From contig JAUHYB010000002.1 of NCBI GenBank assembly GCA_030426745.1, positions 1 to 44,042 of the forward strand: 44,042 bases of DNA, read 5' to 3'. The stretch comes from a bacterium. GTDB lineage: Bacteria > Planctomycetota > UBA1135 > GCA-002686595. Under the pieces are notes generated by a model that made no database searches, was not told the DNA's origin, and saw only the letters and a list, made by a program, of their open reading frames with translations. Within the stretch, counting starts at the first letter, position 1. Every line of letters begins with the position of its first letter. Below are positions 24,396-32,867 of this stretch, one piece after another. The position numbers and the translations under genes were made by a program.

Positions 24396-25775
24396 CTACT
24401 CCGCAGGCAGCCCCGCCAGGTCGCGCACGTAGTGCACGACGTCCCACAAGGCCTGCTCGTCCATCGTGTCCGCCAGCCCCGGCATCGGCGTGCCCGGGAT
24501 GCCGCAGTAGATCCGCCGGTAGACGTCGATCGGGCGCGTGCCGCCGCGGAAGACGCCGGTGGTCAGGTCGGTCGGCCAGGCGGGGCGGCCCCACTCGTCG
24601 ACGATCAGGGTGCGGCGCGTGCCGTCGGGGGCGACCTCGATCGCTTGCGGTCCGTCGCCGCGGCCGCGGTCGCCGTGGCAGCTCGCGCAGTTGGCGGTGG
24701 CGGCGTCGTGGAACAGCGCCTCGCCGCGCGCGATCGACTCCGCCGTCGCCGGCGGGATCGGGTCGGGCATCGCGACGAAGGACTCGTCGGCCGTCAGCCA
24801 GCGGTCCCACACCTCGCGGTACGCCTCCTCGATCGCCTCGCCCGGCAGGTCGTCGTCGGTGACCCAGCTCGCGACGAGCCAGCGCTCCACCTCGCCGCGC
24901 ATCGCGATCCAGCGCACGCGGTCGATCAGCGCCTCGCGCTCACCGGCGCCCAGCAACTCGGACCACGACTCCATCAACGTGCCGGGCAGGCCGTGCTCGA
25001 GCGTGCGTCGCAAGTCGTCGCGCCGCGGCCGCGCGGGCGCGCGCACGGAGCTGAACTTGAACACGCCGTGTCGGTAGTCGCGCGGCTGCGGGACCATCTC
25101 GGTCGAGCGCGGCCCGTCGCCGGCGCCGTACATGCCGTGGCACTCCTGGCAGTTCTGCGCGTAGAGGCGCCGGCCGTCGGCGGTGTTCGGGTAGTCCTCG
25201 GCGAACAGGCGCTCGACGCCGGCGAGGAACGCGTCGTCGTCGAGTCGCGAGCGCTCGCGGCGCAGGTCGCGCCACGCGCGGTTCAGCGTGCGGCGTCCGG
25301 GCCACGGTCCCGGCAGGCGCGCGTCGCCCTCCGCGATCGCGTCGTAGACCACGGACCAGTACGCGCGGTTCGCCGCGCGCAACTCCTCGAGCTCCTCCGC
25401 GTCGAAGCCCTCCAGCGCGCGCGTCCCGGCGAACGGCGACGCGTTCGGGTCGTAGCCCTCGTCGCGCCACTCGGGCAGCAAGCGGTAGCGCGGTTCGCCC
25501 AGGTCCCCGAACCACGCGTCCAGCGTCTCGACCAGCTCGGCCGCGACCGCGGGCTCGTCGGCGAGGATCTCGCGGCTGGTCTCGCTCAGGCTCGCGAGCG
25601 AGACGGCCGGCGCCTCGACGGGTCGCGGCTGCACCTGTTCGGGCGCGGGCGGTTCGTCGGTCGCGGACTGCGCGCACGCGCCGACCCAGGCCAGGCCGGT
25701 GACGGTCGCGAGGGCGGCGAGGTGGCGCGGCGCGTGGAGCGGCGCGCGCGACGGCTGGTTCGCGGATCGGTCCAT
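24396..25775 (-). CDS. Dihaem cytochrome c lipoprotein
   Basis: 459 residues. The signal peptide ends LAWVGAC (Cys34, lipobox). After an unrecognised helical region (~60-190) come two class-I-like c-type haem domains: CQECH (Cys209, Cys212, His213) with Met268 in GTLMESW as a likely axial ligand, and CASCH (Cys363, Cys366, His367) with GIPGTPMPG supplying the second Met. The protein would carry electrons on the outer face of a membrane. No oxidase or reductase subunit lies next to it, so its partner is not visible. The start has a leaderless-type promoter (TAGAGT) directly in front. Confidence 0.9.
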   Translation of the reverse strand: MDRSANQPSRAPLHAPRHLAALATVTGLAWVGACAQSATDEPPAPEQVQPRPVEAPAVSLASLSETSREILADEPAVAAELVETLDAWFGDLGEPRYRLLPEWRDEGYDPNASPFAGTRALEGFDAEELEELRAANRAYWSVVYDAIAEGDARLPGPWPGRRTLNRAWRDLRRERSRLDDDAFLAGVERLFAEDYPNTADGRRLYAQNCQECHGMYGAGDGPRSTEMVPQPRDYRHGVFKFSSVRAPARPRRDDLRRTLEHGLPGTLMESWSELLGAGEREALIDRVRWIAMRGEVERWLVASWVTDDDLPGEAIEEAYREVWDRWLTADESFVAMPDPIPPATAESIARGEALFHDAATANCASCHGDRGRGDGPQAIEVAPDGTRRTLIVDEWGRPAWPTDLTTGVFRGGTRPIDVYRRIYCGIPGTPMPGLADTMDEQALWDVVHYVRDLAGLPAE

Positions 25776-25787
25776 GACGGCACTCTA
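25776..25787 (-). promoter_or_regulatory. Leaderless-type -10 box of the cytochrome gene
   Basis: On the minus strand TAGAGT (25787-25782), GCCGTC, then the ATG at 25775. It differs from the plus-strand box at 18076 only in the six-base spacer (GCCCGC there). Confidence 0.6.
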
Positions 25788-25855
25788 GGGCGAAGCGCGC
25801 CGCCGCGCAGCTCGCCGGTGTGCGTAGCGGCGAAGTGTCGCACCCGCGCGCCGCG

Positions 25856-26569
25856 TCAGCGCCACGCGCAGTGCCGGATCGCGTCGCCGACGATCGGCGA
25901 CAGGCGGGCGGCGCGCGGTACGTCCAGGCGCGCCCCGCGCGCGGCCGCCTCGGCCCGGAAGAACGGCAGCTCCTCGTCCGTCGTGCTGAGGACCGCCGGG
26001 GCGCGCAGGCCGGCGGTCCAGCGCGTGACGAGCTCGGCCGCGCGCGCGCGCTCGGTCGCCTCGTCGCCGCCTCCGACCGCGTCGTCGCCCGACCGCTCGT
26101 ACAGCGCGTCGTGCAGCGCGGGGAAGGCCTCGGGGTCGGTCAACACGCTGACGACCCACAGGTGATCCACGGGCGCGTCGACGGGGTCCGTCTCGATCGC
26201 GAGCGGCACGCCGACCGCGGCCAGCGCGCGGTTGAGCTCGTCGGCCTCCGGGCCGGGCAGGTTGACGACGCGCACCTCGCGGCCCAGCACGAGCGCCTCG
26301 CACAGCATCGGCGCCAGCTCCGCGACGGCGGCGCCGACGTACAGGCTGCGCGCGGGCCCCGCGGCGGGGAGCGCGGCGAGCTGCTCCGCCAGGCCCGACG
26401 CGACGAGCAGGCCGGCCTCGATCAGCGCCTCGCGCGCGTCCGCGCCGAAGAACCCGTCGCCCTCGTCCCAGCAGTACAGGCGCTCGAGCAACGGCCAGTC
26501 GAGCTCCTCGTGCAGCGCGACGAGCGCGGCGCCGAACGCGCGGGCGGAGGCGTCGGGGGGCGGCGGCAT
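25856..26569 (-). CDS. Hypothetical protein, Rossmann-like core
   Basis: 237 residues, acidic, without signal peptide or TM. I do not recognise the family. The middle (ARSLYVGAAVAELAPMLCEAL then REVRVVNLPGPEADELNRAL and VDHLWVVSVLTDPEAFP) alternates hydrophobic strands and helices as in a Rossmann or methyltransferase-like fold, but lacks a clear GxGxG motif. The N-terminal part has LDWPLLERLYCWDEGDGFFG. It is followed after 80 bases by the cytochrome gene in the same direction, each with its own leaderless-type box. The protein-like composition, the promoter and the terminator-free flanks support it being a real gene. Confidence 0.7.
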   Translation of the reverse strand: MPPPPDASARAFGAALVALHEELDWPLLERLYCWDEGDGFFGADAREALIEAGLLVASGLAEQLAALPAAGPARSLYVGAAVAELAPMLCEALVLGREVRVVNLPGPEADELNRALAAVGVPLAIETDPVDAPVDHLWVVSVLTDPEAFPALHDALYERSGDDAVGGGDEATERARAAELVTRWTAGLRAPAVLSTTDEELPFFRAEAAARGARLDVPRAARLSPIVGDAIRHCAWR

Positions 26570-26581
26570 GGGGGGAGTCTA
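26570..26581 (-). promoter_or_regulatory. Leaderless-type -10 box, TAGACT plus six C to ATG
   Basis: On the minus strand TAGACT (26581-26576), CCCCCC, then the ATG at 26569. The same six-base gap is seen at three other genes. Confidence 0.6.
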
Positions 26582-26836
26582 TGCCGGACCGGGGTTCGCG
26601 GAGAAGCGCGGCGCCGCGCCCGATCGCCCGCGGGCGCCCGCCGCGCCGGCGCGTCACCCCGCCCGGGCGGGGTCCGATCGCCGCCCGAACGCCGGCGGCG
26701 GGGGGGCGTCCCCGGCGCCCGGACACCTCTCGCCCGCGCCCCGGGAGAAAAGTCGCGAAAACGCCTGCGGGTGTCCGCGGTCGGCTGCGCGTTGCACGCA
26801 AACGATCACCGAAACCCCTCTTCCCGAGCGGACATC

Positions 26837-27568
26837 ATGCAACTCATCACCAAGCAACTCCTCACCCTCTCCCTCCTCGCCCTGGCCTCCTGCGCGAGCA
26901 CCACGACCCCCCGCGAAGCGACCGCCCCCGACGAAGGACCGGACGCGCGACCCGGCGACGACGTCACCGTCGAGGTCGGCGCCTTCTACCGGGCCACGAA
27001 GGTCAGCGAGGTCGAGTTCAAGGACCCCGCATTCGTGGAGGGCACGGCGAAAGACCTGACGCGACAGCGCGCCGGCGTGCACGCCAGCGTCGGCGTCCGG
27101 CCGGTGCGGGCCTTCCTCGAGGTCTTCGGCGAGGACTTCATGGGCTCGACCGGCGTCGGCTTCGGCATCGGCGTCGAGGGCGACCCGCTCGTGCACACCT
27201 TCGAGAACGGCGTGGAGCTCTCGATCCCGTACCAGCTGGGCGGCGCGGTCGTCGGCCTGCCGGACGCGGAAGCGCTGGGCGTCACGAACGACTCCGGCTA
27301 CATCGAGCTGAACCTCGACGTCGGCGTCGCGGCGCGCTGGGGCGCGTGGGTCCCCGCCGTCGGCGTCTCGAACCGGGGCTTCCGCGGAACGATGGAGTTC
27401 CCCGGCGAGGGCGACGACGACTTCGACGACGAGGACCTCTCGGCCGACCTCGCCGGCGGTTACCTGGAGCTCGCGTATCGGCCGCGGACGCGCGGGATCG
27501 ACGTGGTCCTGCGCGGCATGGCCGGCGACGAGACCGGCGTCCAGCTCTCCGCCGCGTGGGGCTTCTAG
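26837..27568 (+). CDS. Lipidated outer-membrane barrel-like protein
   Basis: 243 residues. The signal MQLITKQLLTLSLLALASC gives a lipobox at Cys19. An acidic linker leads to a barrel-like region (VTVEVGAFYRATKVSEVEF, GVHASVGVRPVRAFLEVFG, GYIELNLDVGVAARWG, GGYLELAYRPRTRG) ending VQLSAAWGF, with the terminal Phe typical of barrel insertion signals. I recognise no named family. It lies just before the ECF sigma gene; the dyad at 27582-27627 starts 13 bases after its stop and may end its transcript. The frame is open far upstream, but the sequence there is low-complexity; the start with a signal peptide was chosen. Confidence 0.75.
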   Translation: MQLITKQLLTLSLLALASCASTTTPREATAPDEGPDARPGDDVTVEVGAFYRATKVSEVEFKDPAFVEGTAKDLTRQRAGVHASVGVRPVRAFLEVFGEDFMGSTGVGFGIGVEGDPLVHTFENGVELSIPYQLGGAVVGLPDAEALGVTNDSGYIELNLDVGVAARWGAWVPAVGVSNRGFRGTMEFPGEGDDDFDDEDLSADLAGGYLELAYRPRTRGIDVVLRGMAGDETGVQLSAAWGF

Positions 27569-27581
27569 GGACCGCGGACCG

Positions 27582-27627
27582 GTCATGCCGAGGGGCGCGG
27601 GCTAGGATGCGCGTCCCTCGGCATGAC
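27582..27627 (+). promoter_or_regulatory. Perfect 13-bp dyad around the -10 box and start codon of the ECF sigma gene
   Basis: GTCATGCCGAGGG (27582-27594) and its exact complement 27615-27627 flank a 20-base centre holding TAGGAT (27603-27608). The pairing can extend inward by a further G-T and four G-C pairs. The right arm contains the ATG at 27623. It may act as an operator around the promoter, as a terminator for the preceding gene, or to hide the start codon in read-through RNA. Confidence 0.8.
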
Positions 27628-28201
27628 TCCTCACGACCCGACCGAACTGACGCGGCTCCTCGGACGACTGGGAGCGGGTGACGACGGCGCCGACGAGGCG
27701 CTGCTCGAGCTCGTCTACGACCGGCTGCTCGGCGTCGCGCGCCGCCTGTTCGAGGGCGAGCGCGCGGGGCACACGCTGCAACCGACCGCCGTCGTCCACG
27801 AGGCCTGGGAGAAGCTGGTCCAAGAGGACGCGGCCGCCTGGCGCAACCGCGCGCAGTTCTTCGCGGTCGGCGCGACGGTGATGCGACGCATCCTCGTCGA
27901 CTACGCGCGGAAGCGCGCCAGCCTCAAGCGCGGCGGGGGAGCGGAAGCCGTCCCGCTGAGCGCTGTCGGACCGGACGACCTCGACTCGAACGCGAACCTG
28001 CTCGACCTCGATCGAGCCCTCGAAGCCTTGGCCCACCTCGACGAACGACAACACCGCATCGTGGAACTGCGGTTCTTCTCCGGCCTGACCGTGCCGGAGG
28101 TCGCGTCCTGCCTGGGCGTCTCGGTGCGCACCGTCGAAGCGGAGTGGACGATGGCGAAGGCGTGGTTGAAGCGGCAGCTGGAGCGGGGCCTCGACGCGTG
28201 A
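27623..28201 (+). CDS. ECF sigma factor, TIGR02999 (planctomycete/acidobacterial) type
   Basis: 192 residues. The opening ELTRLLGRLGAGDDGADEALLELVYDRL, the block LQPTAVVHEAWEKLV, FFAVGATVMRRILVDYARKR (region 2) and the region-4 HTH FFSGLTVPEVASCLGVSVRTVEAEWTMAKAWLKRQL are hallmarks of the TIGR02999 group, whose genes typically stand beside Ser/Thr kinases. Here the stop overlaps the GTG of such a kinase (GTGA), so sigma factor and kinase are co-produced. No anti-sigma gene is nearby; control by the kinase is a reasonable inference. The start at 27623 lies within an inverted repeat. Confidence 0.92.
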   Translation: MTPHDPTELTRLLGRLGAGDDGADEALLELVYDRLLGVARRLFEGERAGHTLQPTAVVHEAWEKLVQEDAAAWRNRAQFFAVGATVMRRILVDYARKRASLKRGGGAEAVPLSAVGPDDLDSNANLLDLDRALEALAHLDERQHRIVELRFFSGLTVPEVASCLGVSVRTVEAEWTMAKAWLKRQLERGLDA

Positions 28202-30966
28202 CCGACGACCGCGCGAGGGACCTGCACCAGCGCGCGAAGCGCGTCTTCGTCCAGCTCGTCGACCTGCACGGGGCCGAGCGCGACGGCGCGCTCGTCCGGC
28301 TCTGCGGCGACGACGGCGCGTTGCGCGAAGAGGTCGAGTCGTTGCTCGACCACGCCGAGACCGAGACGGACCACCTGCAGCCGACCCTGGTCGGGCAGGG
28401 TGACGACGTCGAGCTGCTGTCCGCGCCGAGCCGCTTGCTGGCCGAGCTGCGCCAGGGCTGGGCCGACCGCTTGCAGGCGGGCCAGGCGCTGTCCGATCGC
28501 TACGAGCTGCAGGAGTGCCTCGGGCGCGGCGGCATGGGCGAGGTCTGGCGCGCGCGCGACCGCATGCTGGGCGAGACCGTCGCGCTGAAATTCATCCACG
28601 GCGGGCCGGGCAAGGCGCGCAGCCGCGCCTGGGTCGATCGCTTGTTGAACGAGGTCAGCGCCGCGCGTCGCGTCGCGCACCCGAACGTCTGTCGCGTGCA
28701 CGACGCGGGCGAGGCCGACGGCGAGTTCTTCTTCTCGATGGAGTACGTCCCCGGCGGCGACCTCTCCGAGCGGCTGCGGGACGGCGGGCGCCTGGACGCG
28801 GCGGCGTCGCGCGTGCTCGCGCGCGAGCTGACGAGCGCGTTGGCGGCGATCCACGCGGCGGGCCTGCTGCACCGCGACCTCAAGCCGGCGAACATCCTGT
28901 TCGACGCGCAGGGCGCCGCGCGCCTCTCCGACTTCGGCCTGGCGTTGGCGGCCGAGGAGGCGGCGGGCGAGGAGTCGCGGTCGGGCACGCGCGCCTACAT
29001 GGCGCCGGAGCTGACGGACGGCGGCGCGCCGTCGGCGCAGAGCGACCTGTTCGCGCTCGGCCTGGTGTTGTACGAAGCCGTCACGAACCGGCGGGCGTTC
29101 CGCTCGGGGCGCGAGGTCGCGCGCTACGCGGAGCGCGGCGAACTGCCGCCGGCGCCGTCGTTGCTCGTGAAGGACGTGGACCCGGTGCTCGAGCGCGTCG
29201 TCATGCACTGCCTGGCGCCGCGCCCGGAAGACCGCCCCGCGTCGGCGGCGGAGCTGCTCGAGGTCCTGGAGGAGCGCGACCCGTTGACCGCGGTGCTCGC
29301 GCTCGGCGACCTGCCGTCCGCGGACGTCATCGCCGCGTCGACGGCGCGCGGCGTGCTCGGCGCGCGCGGCGCCCGCGTGGTGCTCGGGGCGTGCGCGGTC
29401 ATGCTGGCGGTCATCGTCGCGCTGTCGCCGCTGATGCAGGGCGAAGGCCCGTTGCCGCGCGTCGCGCCGGAGGAACGCGCGGCCGAGGCGCGGGCCATGC
29501 TGGACCGACTCGACGGCGCGAGCGAGCGGTGGACGTCACGCGCCTTCGCGTACGGCGGCCTCGAGGACATCGCGGGCCCGCCGGGCTGGAACCACGCGTT
29601 GCCGGGCGGCCGCGACCTCTTGCGGTGCTTCTGGTTGCGCGAGTCGACGGGGCACCTCGAGCCGCAGGGCTGGGCCGCGGTCCTGTTCGGCAACGGTCGC
29701 GTCGAGGTGCAGGACCCGCCCGCGAACACGCCGGGCGTCCGCACGCTGATCCTGGGCGCGGACGGACGGCTGGTCGCGTTCCGCACGAGCGCGGTCCCCG
29801 TCGATCACGCGCTCGCGGGACCGCTGCAGCCGGACGGCGCGACGGTGGACCTGGCGTTCGACCTCGCGCGGCTGGACCGCGCGAGCTTCACGCCGACGAC
29901 GCCGCTCGACGCGACCGCCGCCGTCGGCAGCGCGCTGGCCTGGGTCGACGCGACGGTCGAACCGCCGCGCCGCGTCGAGCTGGCGCACGCGGGGCCGCGC
30001 CTGTTGTCGTTCGAGGTGCTGACCGCCGCGCCGTCGGCGGACGCGGCGAGCGACGGCGCGGAAGAACCGGCGTCGGGAGGCGTCGTGCGCCTGTTCGTGA
30101 TCGCGGCGATGTTCGCGGTGATCCTGCCGCTCGCGCTGCGACAGCTGCGGTCCGGTCGCGGCGATCACTGGGGCGCGGCGCGGCTGGCGCTGACCTGCGG
30201 CTCGACGGTCTCGATCAGCTGGTTCCTCGTCGCGAGGTTCCCCGCGCGCGCCGAAGCGCGCTTGCTGTATCCGTTCCCCGGCGTGCTGATCGGCGTGGGC
30301 GCCGCGGTGCTGGTGTGGCTGTTCTACATGGCGCTCGAGCCCGCCGTGCAGCGGCGCTGGCCGCGCGTCCTCGTGTCGTGGGGGCGCTTCCTGCGCGGCC
30401 GCCGGCGCGACCCGCTGGTCCTCAGCCACGTCCTGCTCGGCGTCGCGCTGGGCCTGCTCGCGCCGTTCTTCGACGCGGTGAGCGGCGTGGTCGCCGGCGT
30501 CCCCGTGAAGGTCGCGGGCAACGCGATGGTGCTGTCGGGTTCGAACCCGCTGCACTGGCTGTACGTCCTGACCGACCTGCCGAACGGCGTCGTCCTGGTC
30601 AGCCTGCAGTTCCTGGCGGGCCTCGTGATCTTCAAGGCCGTGTTCCGCAGCGAGCGCGTGTCCGTCGCGGCGCTCTGGCTGCTCGGCGTGTCCGTCAGCC
30701 TGGTGGACGCGGAGCACGCGCTGGGCGCGGTCGGCGCGGTGCTGGCGGTGACCGTGATCCTGGTCGTGCTGCTGCGCTACGGACTGTTGACCCTGGTCTT
30801 CCTGTCCTTCACGACCGCGCTGTTCGCGGCGCTGCCCGTCGCGCCGTCGATCGACGCCTGGTACGCGGGCGGATCCGCCGTCTCGCTGGGCGTCGCGGCG
30901 GCGCTGGCGCTGGCGTCGGCCGTGCCGCTCCTGCGCGCGAAGGCGCCGGGTCCGCGCGAGGCCTGA
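28198..30966 (+). CDS. Ser/Thr protein kinase with multi-TM C-terminal half
   Basis: 922 residues. Residues 1-60 hold the charged pre-kinase segment common in planctomycete kinases (ALREEVESLLDHAE). The kinase domain (about 102-365) is complete: LGRGGMGEVWRARD, catalytic Lys131 in VALKFIH, HRDLKPANI (Asp226), DFGLA and GTRAYMAPEL. A TM helix at ~390-410 is followed by an extracytoplasmic domain of ~220 residues (GPPGWNHALPGGRDLLRCFW...) and then some seven to nine TM helices to the end. The start is GTG in a GTGA overlap with the sigma gene. The kinase probably senses an external or membrane signal and controls the partner sigma factor; that link is known for some ECF-kinase pairs and inferred here. 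Confidence 0.9.
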   Translation: MTDDRARDLHQRAKRVFVQLVDLHGAERDGALVRLCGDDGALREEVESLLDHAETETDHLQPTLVGQGDDVELLSAPSRLLAELRQGWADRLQAGQALSDRYELQECLGRGGMGEVWRARDRMLGETVALKFIHGGPGKARSRAWVDRLLNEVSAARRVAHPNVCRVHDAGEADGEFFFSMEYVPGGDLSERLRDGGRLDAAASRVLARELTSALAAIHAAGLLHRDLKPANILFDAQGAARLSDFGLALAAEEAAGEESRSGTRAYMAPELTDGGAPSAQSDLFALGLVLYEAVTNRRAFRSGREVARYAERGELPPAPSLLVKDVDPVLERVVMHCLAPRPEDRPASAAELLEVLEERDPLTAVLALGDLPSADVIAASTARGVLGARGARVVLGACAVMLAVIVALSPLMQGEGPLPRVAPEERAAEARAMLDRLDGASERWTSRAFAYGGLEDIAGPPGWNHALPGGRDLLRCFWLRESTGHLEPQGWAAVLFGNGRVEVQDPPANTPGVRTLILGADGRLVAFRTSAVPVDHALAGPLQPDGATVDLAFDLARLDRASFTPTTPLDATAAVGSALAWVDATVEPPRRVELAHAGPRLLSFEVLTAAPSADAASDGAEEPASGGVVRLFVIAAMFAVILPLALRQLRSGRGDHWGAARLALTCGSTVSISWFLVARFPARAEARLLYPFPGVLIGVGAAVLVWLFYMALEPAVQRRWPRVLVSWGRFLRGRRRDPLVLSHVLLGVALGLLAPFFDAVSGVVAGVPVKVAGNAMVLSGSNPLHWLYVLTDLPNGVVLVSLQFLAGLVIFKAVFRSERVSVAALWLLGVSVSLVDAEHALGAVGAVLAVTVILVVLLRYGLLTLVFLSFTTALFAALPVAPSIDAWYAGGSAVSLGVAAALALASAVPLLRAKAPGPREA

Positions 30967-30996
30967 CCCGGTCGCGGAGGGCCTGACCCGGTCGCG
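30961..30996. repeat. 20-bp tandem duplication across the kinase stop codon
   Basis: GCCTGACCCGGTCGCG occurs at 30961-30976 and again at 30981-30996. The first copy contains the stop codon TGA (30964-30966). It looks like a recent slippage duplication. Confidence 0.85.
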
Positions 30997-30999
30997 CGG

Positions 31000-31040
31000 G
31001 CGCCGCGTCCGATCGGGGGTGACCCGACCGGACGCGGCGC
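31000..31040. terminator. Strong hairpin between convergent kinase and typA genes
   Basis: Arms 31000-31017 and 31023-31040 pair at 17 of 18 positions with a 5-base loop. It lies midway between the two stops (30966 and 31046). No T-tract follows on either strand. Confidence 0.75.
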
Positions 31041-31045
31041 GGCGA

Positions 31046-32863
31046 TCAGACGCGCTTGCCGGCCTTCTTGCGCTGGTCGGCGTTCAGGATGCGCTTGCGC
31101 AGGCGCAGCGAGGTCGGCGTCACCTCGAGCAGCTCGTCGTCCTCGACGTACTCGAGCGCTTCCTCCAGCGAGAACACGCGCGGCGGCGCGATCTTCGCGT
31201 TGTCGTCGCGACCGGCGGCGCGCATGTTCGTCAGCTTCTTCTGGCGGCAGACGTTCAGCGGGAGGTCGCCCTCCTTGTTGTTCGCGCCGACGATCATGCC
31301 CTCGTAGACGGGGACGCCCGGCGCGACGAAGAACTCGCCGCGGTCCTGCAGGCCGTCGAGCGCGTACGCCACGACGTCGCCGGTCCGGTCGGACACGAGC
31401 ACGCCGCCGTTGCGGCGGGGGATGGGGCCGCCGTCGGGTTCCCACGACTCGAAGACGTGCGCCAGGATCGCCTCGCCCTGCGAGAGCGTCAGCAGCGCCG
31501 TCCGCGCGCCGATCAGGCCGCGCGCGGGGATCTTGAACTCGACCTTGCTCATCGCGCCGAGCGGCTCCATGTGCACCATCTCGCCGCGGCGGCGGCCGAG
31601 GTACTCGATCACCTTGCCGGCGAAGTCGCCGGGCACCTCGACGGACGCGCGCTCGTACGGCTCGCACTTGGTGCCGTCGACGTCCTTGATGATGACGTGC
31701 GGCTTGCCGACGGCGAACTCGTAGCCCTCGCGGCGCATGTTCTCGATCAGCACGCCCAGGTGCATGACGCCGCGGCCCTTGACCTCGTAGGCCTCGGACG
31801 CGTCGGTGCGCTCGACCGTCAACGCGACGTCGCGCGCCGACGCGCGCTCCAGGCGGTCGAGGATCTGGCGGCTGGTGACGAACTTGCCCTCCTTGCCGGC
31901 GAAGGGCGAGTTGTTCACGTAGAACACCATCGAGATCGTCGGCTCGTCCAGCGTGATCGCCGGCAACGGATCGGGCTCCTCGATCGGGCACAGCGTGTCG
32001 CCGATCGACAGGTCCTCGATGCCCGCGACGACCGCGATGTCGCCCGCGTGCACCTCGTCGACGGGGACGCGCGCGAGGCCCTCGTAGCGGAACAGGTTCT
32101 TCACCGGCGCGCTCGGGTACCGGTCGCGATCGGGGTGCGTCACGGAGTAACGGCCGCCGGCGCGCAACGTGCCGCGCCGCACGCGGCCGATCGCGATGCG
32201 GCCGATGAAGTCGTCCTGGTCCAGCGTGACCGCCTGGAACTGCAGCGGCCCGTCCGCGTCCATCGGCGGCGCGGGCACGTGCTCCATCAGCATCTCGAAG
32301 AGCGGGCGCAGGTCGTCCGACTCGTCGCCGATCTCGTGCATCGCGTAGCCGTCGCGGCCGGATCCGTAGACGACCGGGAACTCGAGCTGCTCGTCGTGCG
32401 CGCCGAGCTCGACGAACAGGTCGAAGATCTCGTCCAGCACGCCGTCCGGCCGCGCGTCGGGGCGGTCGATCTTGTTGATCATCACCAGCGCGCGCAGGCC
32501 GTGCTCGAACGCCTTGCGGAGCACGAAGCGCGTCTGCGGCATCGGGCCCTCGAAGGAGTCGACCAGCAGCAGCACCGCGTCGGCCATCGACAGCGTGCGC
32601 TCCACCTGGCCGCCGAAGTCGGCGTGGCCCGGCGTGTCGACGATGTTGATGCGCGTGCCCTGGTAGGCGATGGCGGTGTTCTTGGCCAGGATCGTGATGC
32701 CGCGCTCGCGCTCCTGCGCGTCGGAGTCCATCACGCGCTCCATCACGGCCTGGTTCTCCCGGAACGTGCCGGCGTAGCGGAACATGGCGTCGACCAGGGT
32801 GGTCTTGCCGTGGTCGACGTGCGCCACGATGGCGACGTTACGGATCTCGCGGGGGGCGGACAT
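31046..32863 (-). CDS. typA: Ribosome-associated GTPase TypA/BipA
   Basis: 605 residues, the usual length. TypA is a translational GTPase needed for ribosome assembly and stress growth. The G motifs are [10 protein letters not shown], the switch region [21 protein letters not shown] and INKIDRPDA. The beta-barrel domain II, domain III and the TypA-specific C-terminal part ([63 protein letters not shown]) all follow. The gene sits four bases downstream of the exonuclease gene and is probably transcribed with it. Nothing is unusual in its residues. Confidence 0.97.
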   Translation of the reverse strand: MSAPREIRNVAIVAHVDHGKTTLVDAMFRYAGTFRENQAVMERVMDSDAQERERGITILAKNTAIAYQGTRINIVDTPGHADFGGQVERTLSMADAVLLLVDSFEGPMPQTRFVLRKAFEHGLRALVMINKIDRPDARPDGVLDEIFDLFVELGAHDEQLEFPVVYGSGRDGYAMHEIGDESDDLRPLFEMLMEHVPAPPMDADGPLQFQAVTLDQDDFIGRIAIGRVRRGTLRAGGRYSVTHPDRDRYPSAPVKNLFRYEGLARVPVDEVHAGDIAVVAGIEDLSIGDTLCPIEEPDPLPAITLDEPTISMVFYVNNSPFAGKEGKFVTSRQILDRLERASARDVALTVERTDASEAYEVKGRGVMHLGVLIENMRREGYEFAVGKPHVIIKDVDGTKCEPYERASVEVPGDFAGKVIEYLGRRRGEMVHMEPLGAMSKVEFKIPARGLIGARTALLTLSQGEAILAHVFESWEPDGGPIPRRNGGVLVSDRTGDVVAYALDGLQDRGEFFVAPGVPVYEGMIVGANNKEGDLPLNVCRQKKLTNMRAAGRDDNAKIAPPRVFSLEEALEYVEDDELLEVTPTSLRLRKRILNADQRKKAGKRV

Positions 32864-32867
32864 GACG

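Noticed and set aside
25820-27568. The longer frame in front of the barrel gene at 26837.
   Set aside because: Its upstream part is antisense to the hypothetical gene at 25856-26569 and Arg/Gly-rich; a lipobox signal starts at 26837.
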